Position numbers and translations under genes: made by a program. From Pelagibacterales bacterium SAG-MED49 (GTDB lineage Bacteria; Pseudomonadota; Alphaproteobacteria; Pelagibacterales; Pelagibacteraceae), in NCBI GenBank assembly GCA_014653365.1, contig JACWEQ010000003.1, positions 1 through 64,000 of the forward strand: 64,000 nt of DNA, read 5' to 3'. Every line of letters starts with the position of its first letter. Within the stretch, counting starts at the first letter, position 1. Below, piece after piece: positions 8,843 to 17,481 of the stretch. The notes under the pieces were generated by a model, which was given only the letters and a program-made list of their open reading frames with translations, did no database searches and was not told where the DNA came from.

Positions 8843-9412
8843 ATGAATAATTTTTTTGAACACAATGTTTCATTAGAAAAATGTCCAGCTTTAGTTCTTA
8901 ATGCTGATTATAGACCATTAAGTTATTACCCTTTATCTTTATGGTCATGGCAAGATACAGTAAAATCTGTTTTCTTGGATAGAGTTGTAATTGTAAGTAA
9001 TTATGACAGAATAATTAGAAGCCCTTCATTTAATATGCAATTACCAAGTGTTATTGCTCTAAAAGATTATATAGTCCCACAATCAAAGCCAAGCTTTACT
9101 AGATTTAACGTGTTTTTAAGAGATAAATTCTCCTGCCAATATTGTGGTAGTAATGAAGAGCTTACATTTGATCATTTATTACCAAGATCAAAAGGAGGTG
9201 AAACTAATTGGGGCAATGTAGTGACAGCCTGTTCTTCGTGCAATGTAAGAAAAGGTGGAAAATTATTAAAACATTCAGGCATGATGCTTAATCAAAATCC
9301 ATATCGACCATCTACAGAAGATTTACATAAAAATGGTAAAAACTTTCCACCAAATTTTTTGCATAAAAGTTGGATGGATTATTTGTATTGGGATGTTGAG
9401 CTGGAGTCTTAA
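8843..9412 (+). CDS. HNH endonuclease-domain protein
   Basis: A 189-residue protein with an N-terminal region of about 95 residues (LNADYRPLSYYPLSLWSW is characteristic of this conserved proteobacterial/cyanobacterial type) followed by an HNH domain. The zinc knuckles are CQYCG and CSSC, with the catalytic core LTFDHLLPRSKGG and NWGNVVTAC. It is a widespread chromosomal family, not obviously part of a restriction system. No methylase or intron is nearby. It converges on coq7 with a four-base overlap. The biological role is not known to me. Confidence 0.88.
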   Translation: MNNFFEHNVSLEKCPALVLNADYRPLSYYPLSLWSWQDTVKSVFLDRVVIVSNYDRIIRSPSFNMQLPSVIALKDYIVPQSKPSFTRFNVFLRDKFSCQYCGSNEELTFDHLLPRSKGGETNWGNVVTACSSCNVRKGGKLLKHSGMMLNQNPYRPSTEDLHKNGKNFPPNFLHKSWMDYLYWDVELES

Positions 9413-9942
9413 ATTTTTTCAGAAATATTAATTGCAATCTTTGAACCTGTTTTGATAATTTTATCTAATATTGAATAAGGACCTTCTTTAGTTGCACCTT
9501 CTTCGTAAGCAATATCTTTATGATCAATTTCATCCTCTCTGAATTTGATAATTTTGTTTTTTAATTTATTTTCATCTGACCCAAGCTGTTTTATTTGATT
9601 GGCATAATGTTCTTGAATAACTTCTTCAACTGAAGCTGTACACAACATAGTAGTCTTTTTCCCAAGAATTGTTGAGCCAAAGCCTAATCCCACACCCAAC
9701 AAATCCCATAATGGTAAGAGCTTTGTTGGTTTAATATTTCTTATTTTAATTTCATTTTCAAAATAATCACAATGTTCTTTTTCATGTTCTTTCATTTCTT
9801 CAATTGTCTTTTTTAACTTATCGTTTTTAACAAAAGTATTCAAAGCCAGTAATTGGCCTTCATATATCTTTATGGCACCACGCTCACCAGCATGATCCAC
9901 TCTTATAAATTCTTCAACTTTTATCTTATTTGTTTTTTTCAT
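9409..9942 (-). CDS. coq7: demethoxyubiquinone hydroxylase, Coq7 type
   Basis: Di-iron hydroxylase of ubiquinone biosynthesis that converts demethoxyubiquinone to the demethyl form. The 177 residues show the two four-helix-bundle half-repeats with iron ligands: RVDHAGERGA (Glu), EHEKEHCDYFE (ExxH), SVEEVIQEHY (Glu) and EDEIDHKDIA (ExxH). Its start overlaps dsbB by 17 bases, so it is the distal gene of a yqaA-like/dsbB/coq7 operon. A quinone-synthesis gene next to the quinone-reducing DsbB makes physiological sense. Confidence 0.95.
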   Translation of the reverse strand: MKKTNKIKVEEFIRVDHAGERGAIKIYEGQLLALNTFVKNDKLKKTIEEMKEHEKEHCDYFENEIKIRNIKPTKLLPLWDLLGVGLGFGSTILGKKTTMLCTASVEEVIQEHYANQIKQLGSDENKLKNKIIKFREDEIDHKDIAYEEGATKEGPYSILDKIIKTGSKIAINISEKI

Positions 9943-10411
9943 AGCTCAAATATATTTTTGTAAGAATAATTGTTATTAAGATTGATATTATTATATTTAA
10001 AGTTGTAAGCGATAAACCAAAAATTTTAAATGTTACATCTTTGCAACTAACTCTTTTTTCCTGTAATTGTTTTAATATTTCCTCTTTTGATAATATTTTA
10101 GAGCTATTTTGAAGATCACAAACAAGAGATTCTTCAATAAAACCTTGCTCAATACCTAAATGATATAGAGATAATAGTGTAGAAGCTAAAAATACTATAG
10201 ACAACAAGAGGATAAAATATTTTTCTAAATGATTAAACTTGTAGTTAAATATAACTATTACTAATGCTACAGCGTAAGGTATTCTTTCCAATAAACATAA
10301 ATTACATGGTTGGTGACCCAAAACATATTCAATAAAATAAGCAGATATTAAGGCGACAAAACTTATTAAAAAAATAATTCTGATATAATTTTTTTGGATT
10401 AAATTAAGCAT
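9926..10411 (-). CDS. dsbB: disulfide bond formation protein DsbB family
   Basis: Inner-membrane protein that reoxidises DsbA-type thiol oxidases and passes electrons to quinone. The 161-residue product has four predicted membrane segments. The first periplasmic Cys pair is in GHQPCNLCLLER, right after membrane segment one to two. A second pair is separated by a longer loop (SLVCDLQ ... RVSCKD). Overlaps on both sides (8 bases with the YqaA-like gene, 17 with coq7) indicate a single transcript. Confidence 0.93.
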   Translation of the reverse strand: MLNLIQKNYIRIIFLISFVALISAYFIEYVLGHQPCNLCLLERIPYAVALVIVIFNYKFNHLEKYFILLLSIVFLASTLLSLYHLGIEQGFIEESLVCDLQNSSKILSKEEILKQLQEKRVSCKDVTFKIFGLSLTTLNIIISILITIILTKIYLSYEKNK

Positions 10412-11009
10412 TAAATTTTGTGACTAGAAATATAATAATAAATACTAAAACTAACAATATACCAAAAACAGTAAACCACTTAGAACCATTTCTATTCACA
10501 AATTCTGTGAACAAATCACCAAACTTATAGGACAAATAGGCAATAATAAAAAACCTTAGACTTCTTGAAATTAGACTAACACTTATAAAAATTAATAAAT
10601 TGAAACCAATTAACCCACTTGCAATAGTAAATACCTTATAAGGTAAAGGTGTAAAACCAGCTAAAAAAAGGATACTTAACCATGCAATAAAACCTTCTCC
10701 CTGGGCTAGGCGGTTAATTAAAGTATTGATTTTATTTTCATATCCATAAAATTCAATTATATTCATAGCCATATCTAAAAAAATTGAACCTAGGATATAT
10801 CCAAATATACCACCTAGAACTGAAAAAAAGGATGCTATTAAAAATATTTTTAAATAACTCTTTTTTTTTGCAACAACCATTGGAATTATCATGACATCGG
10901 GAGGTATTGGAAAAAAAGAACTTTCTATGAATGATATTAAACCTAAAAAAAAATTTGAACTTTTATGAGAAGCTAAATCTAAACATTTTTGGTAAAGAGT
11001 TTTAAACAT
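10404..11009 (-). CDS. YqaA/DedA-family membrane protein
   Basis: A 201-residue integral membrane protein of the SNARE-associated/VTT (DedA) superfamily, YqaA branch. Residues 23-50 carry the hallmark ISFIESSFFPIPPDVMIIP, followed by several membrane segments including a GGIFGYILG turn. DedA relatives act in lipid flipping or membrane homeostasis, but YqaA members lack an assigned substrate. It is the first gene of the operon with dsbB and coq7 and is divergent from tRNA-Leu, 60 bases away. Confidence 0.82.
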   Translation of the reverse strand: MFKTLYQKCLDLASHKSSNFFLGLISFIESSFFPIPPDVMIIPMVVAKKKSYLKIFLIASFFSVLGGIFGYILGSIFLDMAMNIIEFYGYENKINTLINRLAQGEGFIAWLSILFLAGFTPLPYKVFTIASGLIGFNLLIFISVSLISRSLRFFIIAYLSYKFGDLFTEFVNRNGSKWFTVFGILLVLVFIIIFLVTKFNA

Positions 11010-11069
11010 TTTTTGGTTTTATTATAATTTTAGTTCTTATACTATTTAAAATATTATTTAATTAATAAA

Positions 11070-11154
11070 GGGCGAATGGCGGAACTGGTAGACGCGCACG
11101 ACTCAAAATCGTGTTTCGCAAGAAGTGAGAGTTCGATTCTCTCTTCGCCCACCA
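11070..11154 (+). tRNA. tRNA-Leu (anticodon CAA)
   Basis: An 85-base class II tRNA with acceptor stem GGGCGAA/TTCGCCC, D-arm beginning TGGCGGAACTGGTAGACGC, anticodon stem CACGA/TCGTG with loop CTCAAAA (anticodon CAA, reads UUG), a long variable arm, T-loop GTTCGATTC and an encoded CCA end (11152-11154). The next gene starts only six bases beyond the CCA, so RNA processing would leave a nearly leaderless mRNA. Confidence 0.97.
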
Positions 11155-11160
11155 AAATTT

Positions 11161-12858
11161 ATGAAAATAGAACATTATAATAATCTCTTAGAGTTATTTT
11201 ATAGTCAATATAAACAAGAGAAATTTGATCAAGTTTTTCTTCAATCTTTAAAAGACCCAAATCAAAAATTCACTTGGGAACAAACTTATCTTAACATTTT
11301 AAAGTTATCTGATCAGCTAGAATCTTTAATGCAAAATAATGATAGATGTTTATTAATTTCAGAAAATAGACCAGAGTGGATGGTTTCTGATTTAGCTATA
11401 ATGTTAGCAAATGGTATTACAGTACCAGCTTACACTACTTATGCAGAGAGGGATTATGAATACTTAATTGACGATTGTGAACCATCAGTAATTATTGTTT
11501 CAGATAAAATTCAGTACAATAAAGTAAAAGATATTATAAAAAAAAAACCTTTTATCAAAAGCATAATTTCATTTGAAGAATTTCAAAATGATAACAAAAT
11601 AATTTTTATTAAAGAGATTTTTAGTAAAAAGGAATTTAAAGAAAAAGATTTATTAAATTTAAAAATTAAAAGAACAGACGTTGCTTGTATAATTTATACC
11701 TCAGGAACTCAAGGAAATCCAAAAGGTGTCATGTTAAGTCATGGAGGTATATTAAGTAACTGCGAAGGATCCATTTATTTGCTTAAAGAAATTATTTCAA
11801 AAAAACCTAAATTCTTGACTTGGTTACCTTTATCTCATTCATATGAGCATACTGTACAATTTGTTCAAATAGCGATAGGTGCAAAGGTTTTTTATGCCGA
11901 AAGTATTGATAAGTTAATCAAAAATATGAGCGATTGCAATCCTGATATAATGACAGCTGTTCCAAGATTTTATCAAAATTTATTTAAAAAAATTAGTTCA
12001 AATTTTAATAAAGTTAAGGGATTTAAAAAATATCTAATTAGTAAAATGTTAGTACTTGGTAAAAAAAAATTGTTAAATGAAAAACTTACATTTTTTGAAA
12101 ATATTGAAAATTTAATTTGTGAAAAATTAGTAAGAAAAAAGATTAAATCACAATTTGGTGGTGCATTAAAAGCCTTCATTTCTGGGGGTGGAGCATTAGA
12201 TAAAGAAGTGGGTGTATTTTTAAATTCGATTGGTCTTCCCACATTACAAGGTTATGGATTAACAGAAACATCTCCTGTTGTTAGTTGTAATCCAATAAAC
12301 GATATTAGAATTGAAACGGTTGGGCCTCCTTTTGGAAACAATGAAGTTAAAATAGCTGACGATGGAGAAATTTTAATAAAAGGTGAAAATGTAATGTTGG
12401 GGTATTGGAATAATGATTTAGAAACAAATAAAGTTTTAAAAGATGGGTGGTTATATTCTGGAGATATTGGTCATTTTGAAAATGACTATTTAAAAATTAC
12501 TGACAGAAAAAAAGATATAATAATTACACCTGGAGGAGATAATATTTCACCAGTCAAATTAGAAAATGATATTATAAAAAGTAATTTTATAGAGCAAGCA
12601 TTAGTATATGGAGATAACAAACCTTACTTAGTAGCTTTATTAGTTTTAAATAAAGAAAAAAAAGAAATTACTAATGAAAATATTATTTACGAAATTGAAA
12701 TAATAAATAAAAATTTATCAAAAATAGAAAAAATTAAAAAGTTTTTAGTCATAGAAGATCAATTTACAATTGAAAATGGATTAATGACACCAACATTAAA
12801 ATTAAAAAGATATAAAATAATTCAAAAATATAAAAATCAAATAGAAAATCTTTATTAA
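11161..12858 (+). CDS. AMP-dependent (long-chain) acyl-CoA synthetase
   Basis: Adenylate-forming enzyme that activates a carboxylic (probably fatty) acid to its CoA thioester. The 565 residues include the P-loop-like IIYTSGTQGNPKGVMLSH, A5 motif GYGLTETSP, YSGDIG (ATP ribose Asp) and a DRKKDIIITPGGDNISP hinge. The ATG at 11161 was chosen because an in-frame extension upstream would read through the tRNA. The order and wording of motifs fit the FadD15/long-chain ligase group. The exact chain length is not readable. Confidence 0.88.
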   Translation: MKIEHYNNLLELFYSQYKQEKFDQVFLQSLKDPNQKFTWEQTYLNILKLSDQLESLMQNNDRCLLISENRPEWMVSDLAIMLANGITVPAYTTYAERDYEYLIDDCEPSVIIVSDKIQYNKVKDIIKKKPFIKSIISFEEFQNDNKIIFIKEIFSKKEFKEKDLLNLKIKRTDVACIIYTSGTQGNPKGVMLSHGGILSNCEGSIYLLKEIISKKPKFLTWLPLSHSYEHTVQFVQIAIGAKVFYAESIDKLIKNMSDCNPDIMTAVPRFYQNLFKKISSNFNKVKGFKKYLISKMLVLGKKKLLNEKLTFFENIENLICEKLVRKKIKSQFGGALKAFISGGGALDKEVGVFLNSIGLPTLQGYGLTETSPVVSCNPINDIRIETVGPPFGNNEVKIADDGEILIKGENVMLGYWNNDLETNKVLKDGWLYSGDIGHFENDYLKITDRKKDIIITPGGDNISPVKLENDIIKSNFIEQALVYGDNKPYLVALLVLNKEKKEITNENIIYEIEIINKNLSKIEKIKKFLVIEDQFTIENGLMTPTLKLKRYKIIQKYKNQIENLY

Positions 12859-12966
12859 ATTAGATTAACAAACTGTTTATTATCCGCATAAACATTAACA
12901 TAATTAATTAGAAAAAAAAATTTATAAAAAAAAATTTTTTTATAAATTTACTTTTTAATTAATGAA

Positions 12967-13001
12967 TTGACATAAGTTGTATAAAAAAATAAAAATATAG
13001 T
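12967..13001 (+). promoter_or_regulatory. possible promoter of the lysine-rich mini-protein
   Basis: A perfect -35 hexamer TTGACA at 12967-12972 is followed by an A/T-rich stretch. Candidate -10 sequences are TAAAAA (12990-12995, spacing 17) or TATAGT (12996-13001, spacing 23), neither ideal. The rest of the 190-base gap after the acyl-CoA synthetase is A/T-rich and holds no gene. Confidence 0.35.
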
Positions 13002-13004
13002 AAC

Positions 13005-13026
13005 AACGAATCAATTTGATTCGTTA
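13005..13026. repeat. imperfect palindrome ahead of the mini-protein
   Basis: AACGAATCA and TGATTTCGTT form an inverted repeat with a one-base bulge and a three-base centre, 22 bases before the mini-protein start codon. It could be an operator or a 5' UTR hairpin stabilising a short abundant message. Confidence 0.45.
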
Positions 13027-13048
13027 AACTTAAACAGGGAGCTAAAGA

Positions 13049-13155
13049 TGCCTAAGAAAAGAAAAAAAGCTGCTAAAAAAACTAAGAAAAAAGCAGCAAA
13101 GAAAACTAAGAAAAAAGCAAAAAAGGCTAAAAAAGCTAAAAAGAGAAAAAGATAG
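13049..13155 (+). pseudogene. lysine/alanine-rich histone-H1-like mini-protein with one-base frame break
   Basis: A good ribosome binding site (AGGGAG at 13037-13042) precedes an ATG opening MPKKRKKAAKK. After the A-run at 13076-13081 the obvious continuation, TKKKAAKKTKKKAKKAKK and then KRKR with a TAG at 13153, sits in the -1 frame: the start-to-stop distance is 107 bases, not 108. One extra A would give a 35-residue, almost pure Lys/Ala/Thr protein. As written, the ATG frame instead runs through the terminator hairpin to 13306. A sequencing or assembly indel in the poly-A run, or slippage during transcription, is the likeliest explanation. The composition resembles nucleic-acid-binding H1/AlgP-like tails. 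Confidence 0.6.
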
Positions 13156-13177
13156 TAAATTACTAATCTTTACTAAA

Positions 13178-13217
13178 AACGCTTCTCATTACAATTTGTA
13201 TGAGAGGCGTTTTTTTT
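13178..13217. terminator. intrinsic terminator between the mini-protein and carD
   Basis: A 12-bp stem, AACGCTTCTCAT (13178-13189) with ATGAGAGGCGTT (13200-13211), contains one wobble pair and a 10-base loop and is followed by a T run to 13217. It sits 22 bases after the mini-protein TAG. The A-rich left flank could let it also act for the convergent carD transcript. Confidence 0.88.
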
Positions 13218-14127
13218 ATTCTTCTACGGGTTCATCAGTATCAGAAATTGGTTCTTCAACTGGTAATTCGGTAGCTGGAGATTTAGGAGCAGTTATAGTA
13301 GCTTGAGTTTGCCCACTCAGATTTCTTTTTAAAGCTTTATCCAATTTCTTTTGAGTATCTTCCAATGATACATTTAATACAATTTGAAATTCAGATAAAA
13401 TTCTTTCATATGCTTTTTCAAATAATTGTCTTTCACTATAAGACTGGTCAACCATAAGATCATCACCTTTATTCAAATCTCTAACAACTTCTGCTAATTC
13501 ATAAATTTTACCAGATGAGATTTTAGCTTCATATTCTTGTGCTCTTCTGCTCCACATTGACCTTTTTATTTTTGGTTTACTCTTAAGAATAGAAATACAT
13601 TTATTTACTTGATTGATCGTTGCTAAAAGTCTCAAATGTGATTGTTTATTCACTGGAACCATGCCGTTAGCTTTATCTTTTTCAAATTTTATCACATAGG
13701 TTTCAACATCAATACCACCTATGTTAATTTTCTTAAATTCAGTGATTTGTCCAACACCATGTTTTGGATAAACAATATGGTCTTTAATTTTATATTCTCT
13801 TTTTTCAGTTTCTTGTTTTTTTACTTTTTTGATTTCAGGTTTTACTTCATTGCTTTTGGAAATTCTTAAGTTATCTACTTTTGCTTCCTCTTTTATTTTA
13901 GTTGCTTTAGTTATTTTTTTTATTTTTGGTAAAGTTTTTTTTGAAGCAACTTTAGTTTTTTTTGAAGCAACTTTAGTTTTTTTTGAAGCAACTTTAGTTT
14001 TTTTAACAGAAGCTTTTTTTACTTTTTTTACTTTAACAATTTTTTTTGAAACTTTTTTTTTCACTTTTATTTCTGCTTTACTTTTAAAGATTTTCTTTAA
14101 AATATTTTTCGTACTTATTTTGCTCAT
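13216..14127 (-). CDS. carD: CarD-family transcriptional regulator with lysine-rich N-terminal tail
   Basis: CarD/CdnL-type regulator that contacts the RNA polymerase beta subunit and stabilises open promoter complexes. The CarD domain begins [17 protein letters not shown] (about residue 132 here) and runs through an [14 protein letters not shown] region to an ELAEVVRDL helix. The N-terminal 120 residues are very basic, with KKTKVAS repeated in tandem, resembling histone H1 or AlgP tails. The C-terminus is acidic ([15 protein letters not shown]). I chose the ATG at 14127 ([10 protein letters not shown], 303 residues). It still overlaps fdxA by 44 bases, and a longer in-frame start at 14169 is possible. 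Confidence 0.88.
   Translation of the reverse strand: MSKISTKNILKKIFKSKAEIKVKKKVSKKIVKVKKVKKASVKKTKVASKKTKVASKKTKVASKKTLPKIKKITKATKIKEEAKVDNLRISKSNEVKPEIKKVKKQETEKREYKIKDHIVYPKHGVGQITEFKKINIGGIDVETYVIKFEKDKANGMVPVNKQSHLRLLATINQVNKCISILKSKPKIKRSMWSRRAQEYEAKISSGKIYELAEVVRDLNKGDDLMVDQSYSERQLFEKAYERILSEFQIVLNVSLEDTQKKLDKALKRNLSGQTQATITAPKSPATELPVEEPISDTDEPVEE
13935..14005. repeat. 21-bp tandem repeats within carD
   Basis: Three copies of a 21-bp unit (GAAGCAACTTTAG plus a T run, starting at 13943, 13964 and 13985 on the plus strand) encode the KKTKVAS repeats of the CarD tail. Copies are identical, pointing to recent slippage or strong homogenisation. Confidence 0.9.
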
Positions 14128-14410
14128 TTTTAAATTTTTCATGATCCATTGGGGGATCTTTTTTTTCACTTATATTTGGCCAAATTTCAGAATACTTTGT
14201 ATTGATTTCTAACCATTTTTCGCTACCGGGTTCAGTATCTGCAGTTATGGCATCAACTGGGCATTCTGGCTCGCAAACGCCACAATCTATACACTCATCA
14301 GGTTTAATTACAAGCATATTTTCTCCTTCATAGAAACAGTCTACCGGACAAACATCAACACAGTCAGTTAGTTTACACTTAATACATTTATCATTTACTA
14401 TATAAGTCAT
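14084..14410 (-). CDS. fdxA: 7Fe ferredoxin (3Fe-4S/4Fe-4S), FdxA type
   Basis: Small electron carrier, 108 residues. All seven ligands of the Azotobacter ferredoxin I pattern are present: Cys 9, 17 and 50 for the 3Fe-4S cluster and Cys 21, 40, 43 and 46 for the 4Fe-4S cluster, with the two extra cysteines 12 and 25 also conserved. The start [11 protein letters not shown] and the C-terminal extension are standard for FdxA. The gene lies between the TerB-like gene (one base shared) and carD (overlap), a neighbourhood common in alphaproteobacteria. Confidence 0.96.
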   Translation of the reverse strand: MTYIVNDKCIKCKLTDCVDVCPVDCFYEGENMLVIKPDECIDCGVCEPECPVDAITADTEPGSEKWLEINTKYSEIWPNISEKKDPPMDHEKFKNEQNKYEKYFKENL

Positions 14411-14823
14411 TATGAGTTTTCTTTTTGGATTTTGTTCTTAATATCTCCCATGGTCTTATTGTCAATATAAAGCAGGCCTGCTAGTCGTCTCATTAAATTA
14501 GCTTCATATATATCAGCGTTTTTATTTGAATAAATTATAGACCACAAAGCTTCAATGATTTTAATCTTGTTATTTTCAGACAAATTTTTTACCTCTCTAG
14601 TAAAATCTAAAATTTGATTTGAATTTTCTTCAATAATTTTTGCTTCTTTGATGGTTTTAGATAAATCTTCTTGAGAGGTACCTAATTCTAATAGAGTTTT
14701 TTTAATTATCTCTTCTTCATGTACTGTAAAATTTTCATCGATTTTAGCTGCATGAATTAATAAAGCACAAACTTTAACTAAATAACTATTTTCTATTTCA
14801 TTCCCCTTTTTTTTAAAAAACAT
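14410..14823 (-). CDS. TerB-like protein
   Basis: A 137-residue, mostly helical soluble protein. It has the TerB/DjlA-type metal-binding fold pattern: [23 protein letters not shown] in the first half and a second [27 protein letters not shown] segment, with acidic residues spaced as in the family. TerB proteins bind calcium or other divalent metals and are linked to membrane stress. Five bases separate it from the helicase and it abuts fdxA. In other alphaproteobacteria an S4 RNA-binding protein is often found at this spot; here it is not seen. Function is inferred only. Confidence 0.72.
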   Translation of the reverse strand: MFFKKKGNEIENSYLVKVCALLIHAAKIDENFTVHEEEIIKKTLLELGTSQEDLSKTIKEAKIIEENSNQILDFTREVKNLSENNKIKIIEALWSIIYSNKNADIYEANLMRRLAGLLYIDNKTMGDIKNKIQKENS

Positions 14824-14828
14824 AAAAA

Positions 14829-17309
14829 TTATCCAAGATTTAAATTTTTTAATACTCTGAATGGATTTTCACTATCAATTTTTTTAATAGAATTTTTTTT
14901 AAATTTTTTTATAGGAGTATATTTAAAAAATGTTTCATTTTCTTTATCAAATATCTTATATCCCATTTTTTGTAAAAGTTTTTTAAAATTGTCTTTATTA
15001 CAGCCTAAAAGGTTTAACATCTCTGGTATCATTTTTATTTCTTTATTATCTTTTGTGTCTGTATTAATTATTTGCATAAAAAGTCTTTCTAAAATATCTA
15101 TTCTAACAAATAAAGAGTCGAATTTTTCAAAACCACAAAGAAGCATAAAATTTTTATTTTTAGAGTCTTTATCATCTAAAAAATTTAATCCAAAAGTGGG
15201 TGGTTTTAGATTGTAATATTTTTGATGAAAATTTTTCCACAATAGTGTTCTTAAAGATACAGCCTCAGGTTTAATTAATTGATACAAAAAAATATGATAT
15301 CTTCCAAATTTAACACCTAGCTCTCTTAGAATTTTTCTTTCATTTTGACCAAGAGTTTTTAAGTATGAAGAAACCTGTTCTCTTTTTAGAACTCCATTAT
15401 TTTCATAAAGCTGATAAGCAAGAGCTTTAATCGAAGAATTTTTTTCTTTAAGATTTTTTAAATCAATTAGACTTTTTAAAACTATATTAATTTTGTTATG
15501 TAGCCATTTATGTATAAAATCTGTTAATTTTTGCTTTTGATCTTTTTCAATAGTTTCATCAATAACTAGTTCAAATTTAGGGTTTAAATAATCATTTCCT
15601 GCAGATAGTTTTGCTATTGGAAAATTATTCCAATGAATTTTGAAGTCATCATTTAATTCAATTAATCCTGTGTCTACAATTATCTGGATTCTTTTTTCAA
15701 GCTCAGGGCCAATACTTTGTCTTGCTGCTTTCTTTAATGACTTAATATCAGTTTCTAAAGCACCTTTTTTTAAATCTAGTTCTAATTTAAGACCGTTGAT
15801 CTTTCCTATAAAATGGTCATCAATCATAACATTATTATTTTCCAAGATTTCTGTTTTGAATTCCATGTCTTGTTTTAATCCTCGCGCGAGAACACTTGCT
15901 CTTTTATCGATAAATGTTTTGGTAAGTTCTTCATGAAGTCTATCTGACAGTCTATCCTCTAAGTGTTTAGTTTTTTCAATCCAATATTCTTGATTTTCTA
16001 TCCAATTATTTTTATTTGAAACATAAGACCAAGTTCTAACATTTGCAATTCTATTTGATAAAGAATCAACATTTCCCTCTAATTTATCAAGCTTAATAAG
16101 CTGTAATCTCATATATTTATCAGTAATTTGTCCCTTTTCACTGCTCAAAAATTTAAAAACGTTGCCAATGACTTCATAATGATTTCCATAAGTTTTTTTA
16201 ACAAAATCTGGTATTTGGCAACATTCCCATAAAAGTTCGAGTATTTTCTTTTCAAATTTTAAATTAATGAAACTTTTATCTTTTAAAAAATATTTAAGAG
16301 CTCTCTCATCTTCACATTCATGAATTTTTCTTAACCATCCAGTTTGAGGTTTTTCTTCCAGTGATTTAATTAAACTAAACGGGTTGTTAAAATTTAGATT
16401 TGAATTTCTCCAAAACAGAGTTCTAATTTCTTCAAATTTATGATTTTCTAATAATTCTACATCTTCAGAAGTTATTTCTTTACATTCACCTGTAATACCA
16501 AAATTTCCGTCATTTAAATATCTGCCGGCTCTTCCAGCAATTTGCCCCATTTCAGATAAGTTTAATTTTCTTAATTTTTTGCCATCAAACTTTTTAAGAT
16601 TAGAAAAAAAAACATAGTCTAAATCCATGTTAATTCCCATTCCAATTGCATCAGTCGCTACTAGAAAATCTACGTCACCAGATTGATATAATTCTACTTG
16701 GGCATTTCTAGTTTTAGGGCTTAATGACCCCATAACTATTGCAGCCCCACCCTTTTGGCGTCTAATTAACTCAGCTATTGCATAAACTTCTTCTGATGAA
16801 AAAGCAATTATAGCTGTTTTTCTGCTTATTCTTGAAATTTTTTTATGACCTGCATATGTAAGTTTTGACAATCGGTCTCTGTTTATAAATTCTATATCAG
16901 CATCTAGTTTAGATATTATATTTTTAATAGTGTTTGAACCCATTAGCATTGTAAGTTTTTCACCCCTCATATTTAAAAGTCTATCTGTAAAAATATGGCC
17001 TCTTTCATGATCGGCACACATTTGTATTTCATCAACTCCGACAAATTCTAAATGCTTATCGATTGGCATAGATTCTACGGTACATAAAAAATATTTTGCA
17101 TTTGAAGGAATAATTTTTTCCTCACCTGTAATTAGAGCAACTTTATCAACACTAATTTTTTTAATTATTTTGTCATAAACTTCTCTAGCTAATAATCTTA
17201 GGGGAAAACCAATCATACCAGTATCAAATGAGAGCATAGTTTCTATTGCAAGATGGGTTTTACCAGTATTGGTTGGTCCGAGAACAGCTGTAATTTTATA
17301 TTTAGTCAT
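14829..17309 (-). CDS. Suv3/MgpS-type superfamily 2 RNA helicase
   Basis: An 826-residue helicase with Walker A GPTNTGKTH (residues 11-19), the Suv3-type DExH box VDEIQMC, motif III MGSNT, motif V region FLVATDAIGMGINM and motif VI QIAGRAGR. These are the signatures of the mitochondrial Suv3 family and its alphaproteobacterial counterpart. The family acts in RNA turnover with PNPase in mitochondria; the bacterial role is inferred. The large C-terminal half (about 400-826) is helical and basic at the end. It heads the minus-strand cluster TerB-fdxA-carD. Confidence 0.9.
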   Translation of the reverse strand: MTKYKITAVLGPTNTGKTHLAIETMLSFDTGMIGFPLRLLAREVYDKIIKKISVDKVALITGEEKIIPSNAKYFLCTVESMPIDKHLEFVGVDEIQMCADHERGHIFTDRLLNMRGEKLTMLMGSNTIKNIISKLDADIEFINRDRLSKLTYAGHKKISRISRKTAIIAFSSEEVYAIAELIRRQKGGAAIVMGSLSPKTRNAQVELYQSGDVDFLVATDAIGMGINMDLDYVFFSNLKKFDGKKLRKLNLSEMGQIAGRAGRYLNDGNFGITGECKEITSEDVELLENHKFEEIRTLFWRNSNLNFNNPFSLIKSLEEKPQTGWLRKIHECEDERALKYFLKDKSFINLKFEKKILELLWECCQIPDFVKKTYGNHYEVIGNVFKFLSSEKGQITDKYMRLQLIKLDKLEGNVDSLSNRIANVRTWSYVSNKNNWIENQEYWIEKTKHLEDRLSDRLHEELTKTFIDKRASVLARGLKQDMEFKTEILENNNVMIDDHFIGKINGLKLELDLKKGALETDIKSLKKAARQSIGPELEKRIQIIVDTGLIELNDDFKIHWNNFPIAKLSAGNDYLNPKFELVIDETIEKDQKQKLTDFIHKWLHNKINIVLKSLIDLKNLKEKNSSIKALAYQLYENNGVLKREQVSSYLKTLGQNERKILRELGVKFGRYHIFLYQLIKPEAVSLRTLLWKNFHQKYYNLKPPTFGLNFLDDKDSKNKNFMLLCGFEKFDSLFVRIDILERLFMQIINTDTKDNKEIKMIPEMLNLLGCNKDNFKKLLQKMGYKIFDKENETFFKYTPIKKFKKNSIKKIDSENPFRVLKNLNLG

Positions 17310-17481
17310 TTCTATCTTTGGTATACCTTTTTTTTTACCTACCAGATGTTGTTGCTGTTAAAGAACAAAAATAGACTAAAACATGATCGAATCGGAGGGT
17401 AAAAAGTTCTCATTTTGCTTATAAAGTAGGGTTAGATTAGCATAAATAAGATTAATTCTATAATAGTAATTACTAATAAAT

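Noticed and set aside
8843..9412. HNH protein as a restriction enzyme or defence gene
   Set aside because: No methyltransferase, specificity subunit or mobile context; the N-terminal region matches a common housekeeping-like chromosomal HNH family.
11125..11160. Upstream in-frame extension of the acyl-CoA synthetase
   Set aside because: It lies inside the tRNA-Leu sequence and encodes residues unrelated to the family; the ATG at 11161 is the natural start.
13935..14005. CRISPR or intergenic repeat element
   Set aside because: The 21-bp repeats are inside a coding sequence and encode the KKTKVAS tail repeats.
13829..14212. Phe-rich open frame on the plus strand over the CarD tail
   Set aside because: It is the antisense of Lys-rich codons (AAA reads as TTT) in carD and fdxA and has no ribosome binding site or family features.
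15640..15936. Open frame on the plus strand opposite the helicase gene
   Set aside because: Entirely within a clearly coding minus-strand gene, with hydrophobic low-information sequence and no motifs.
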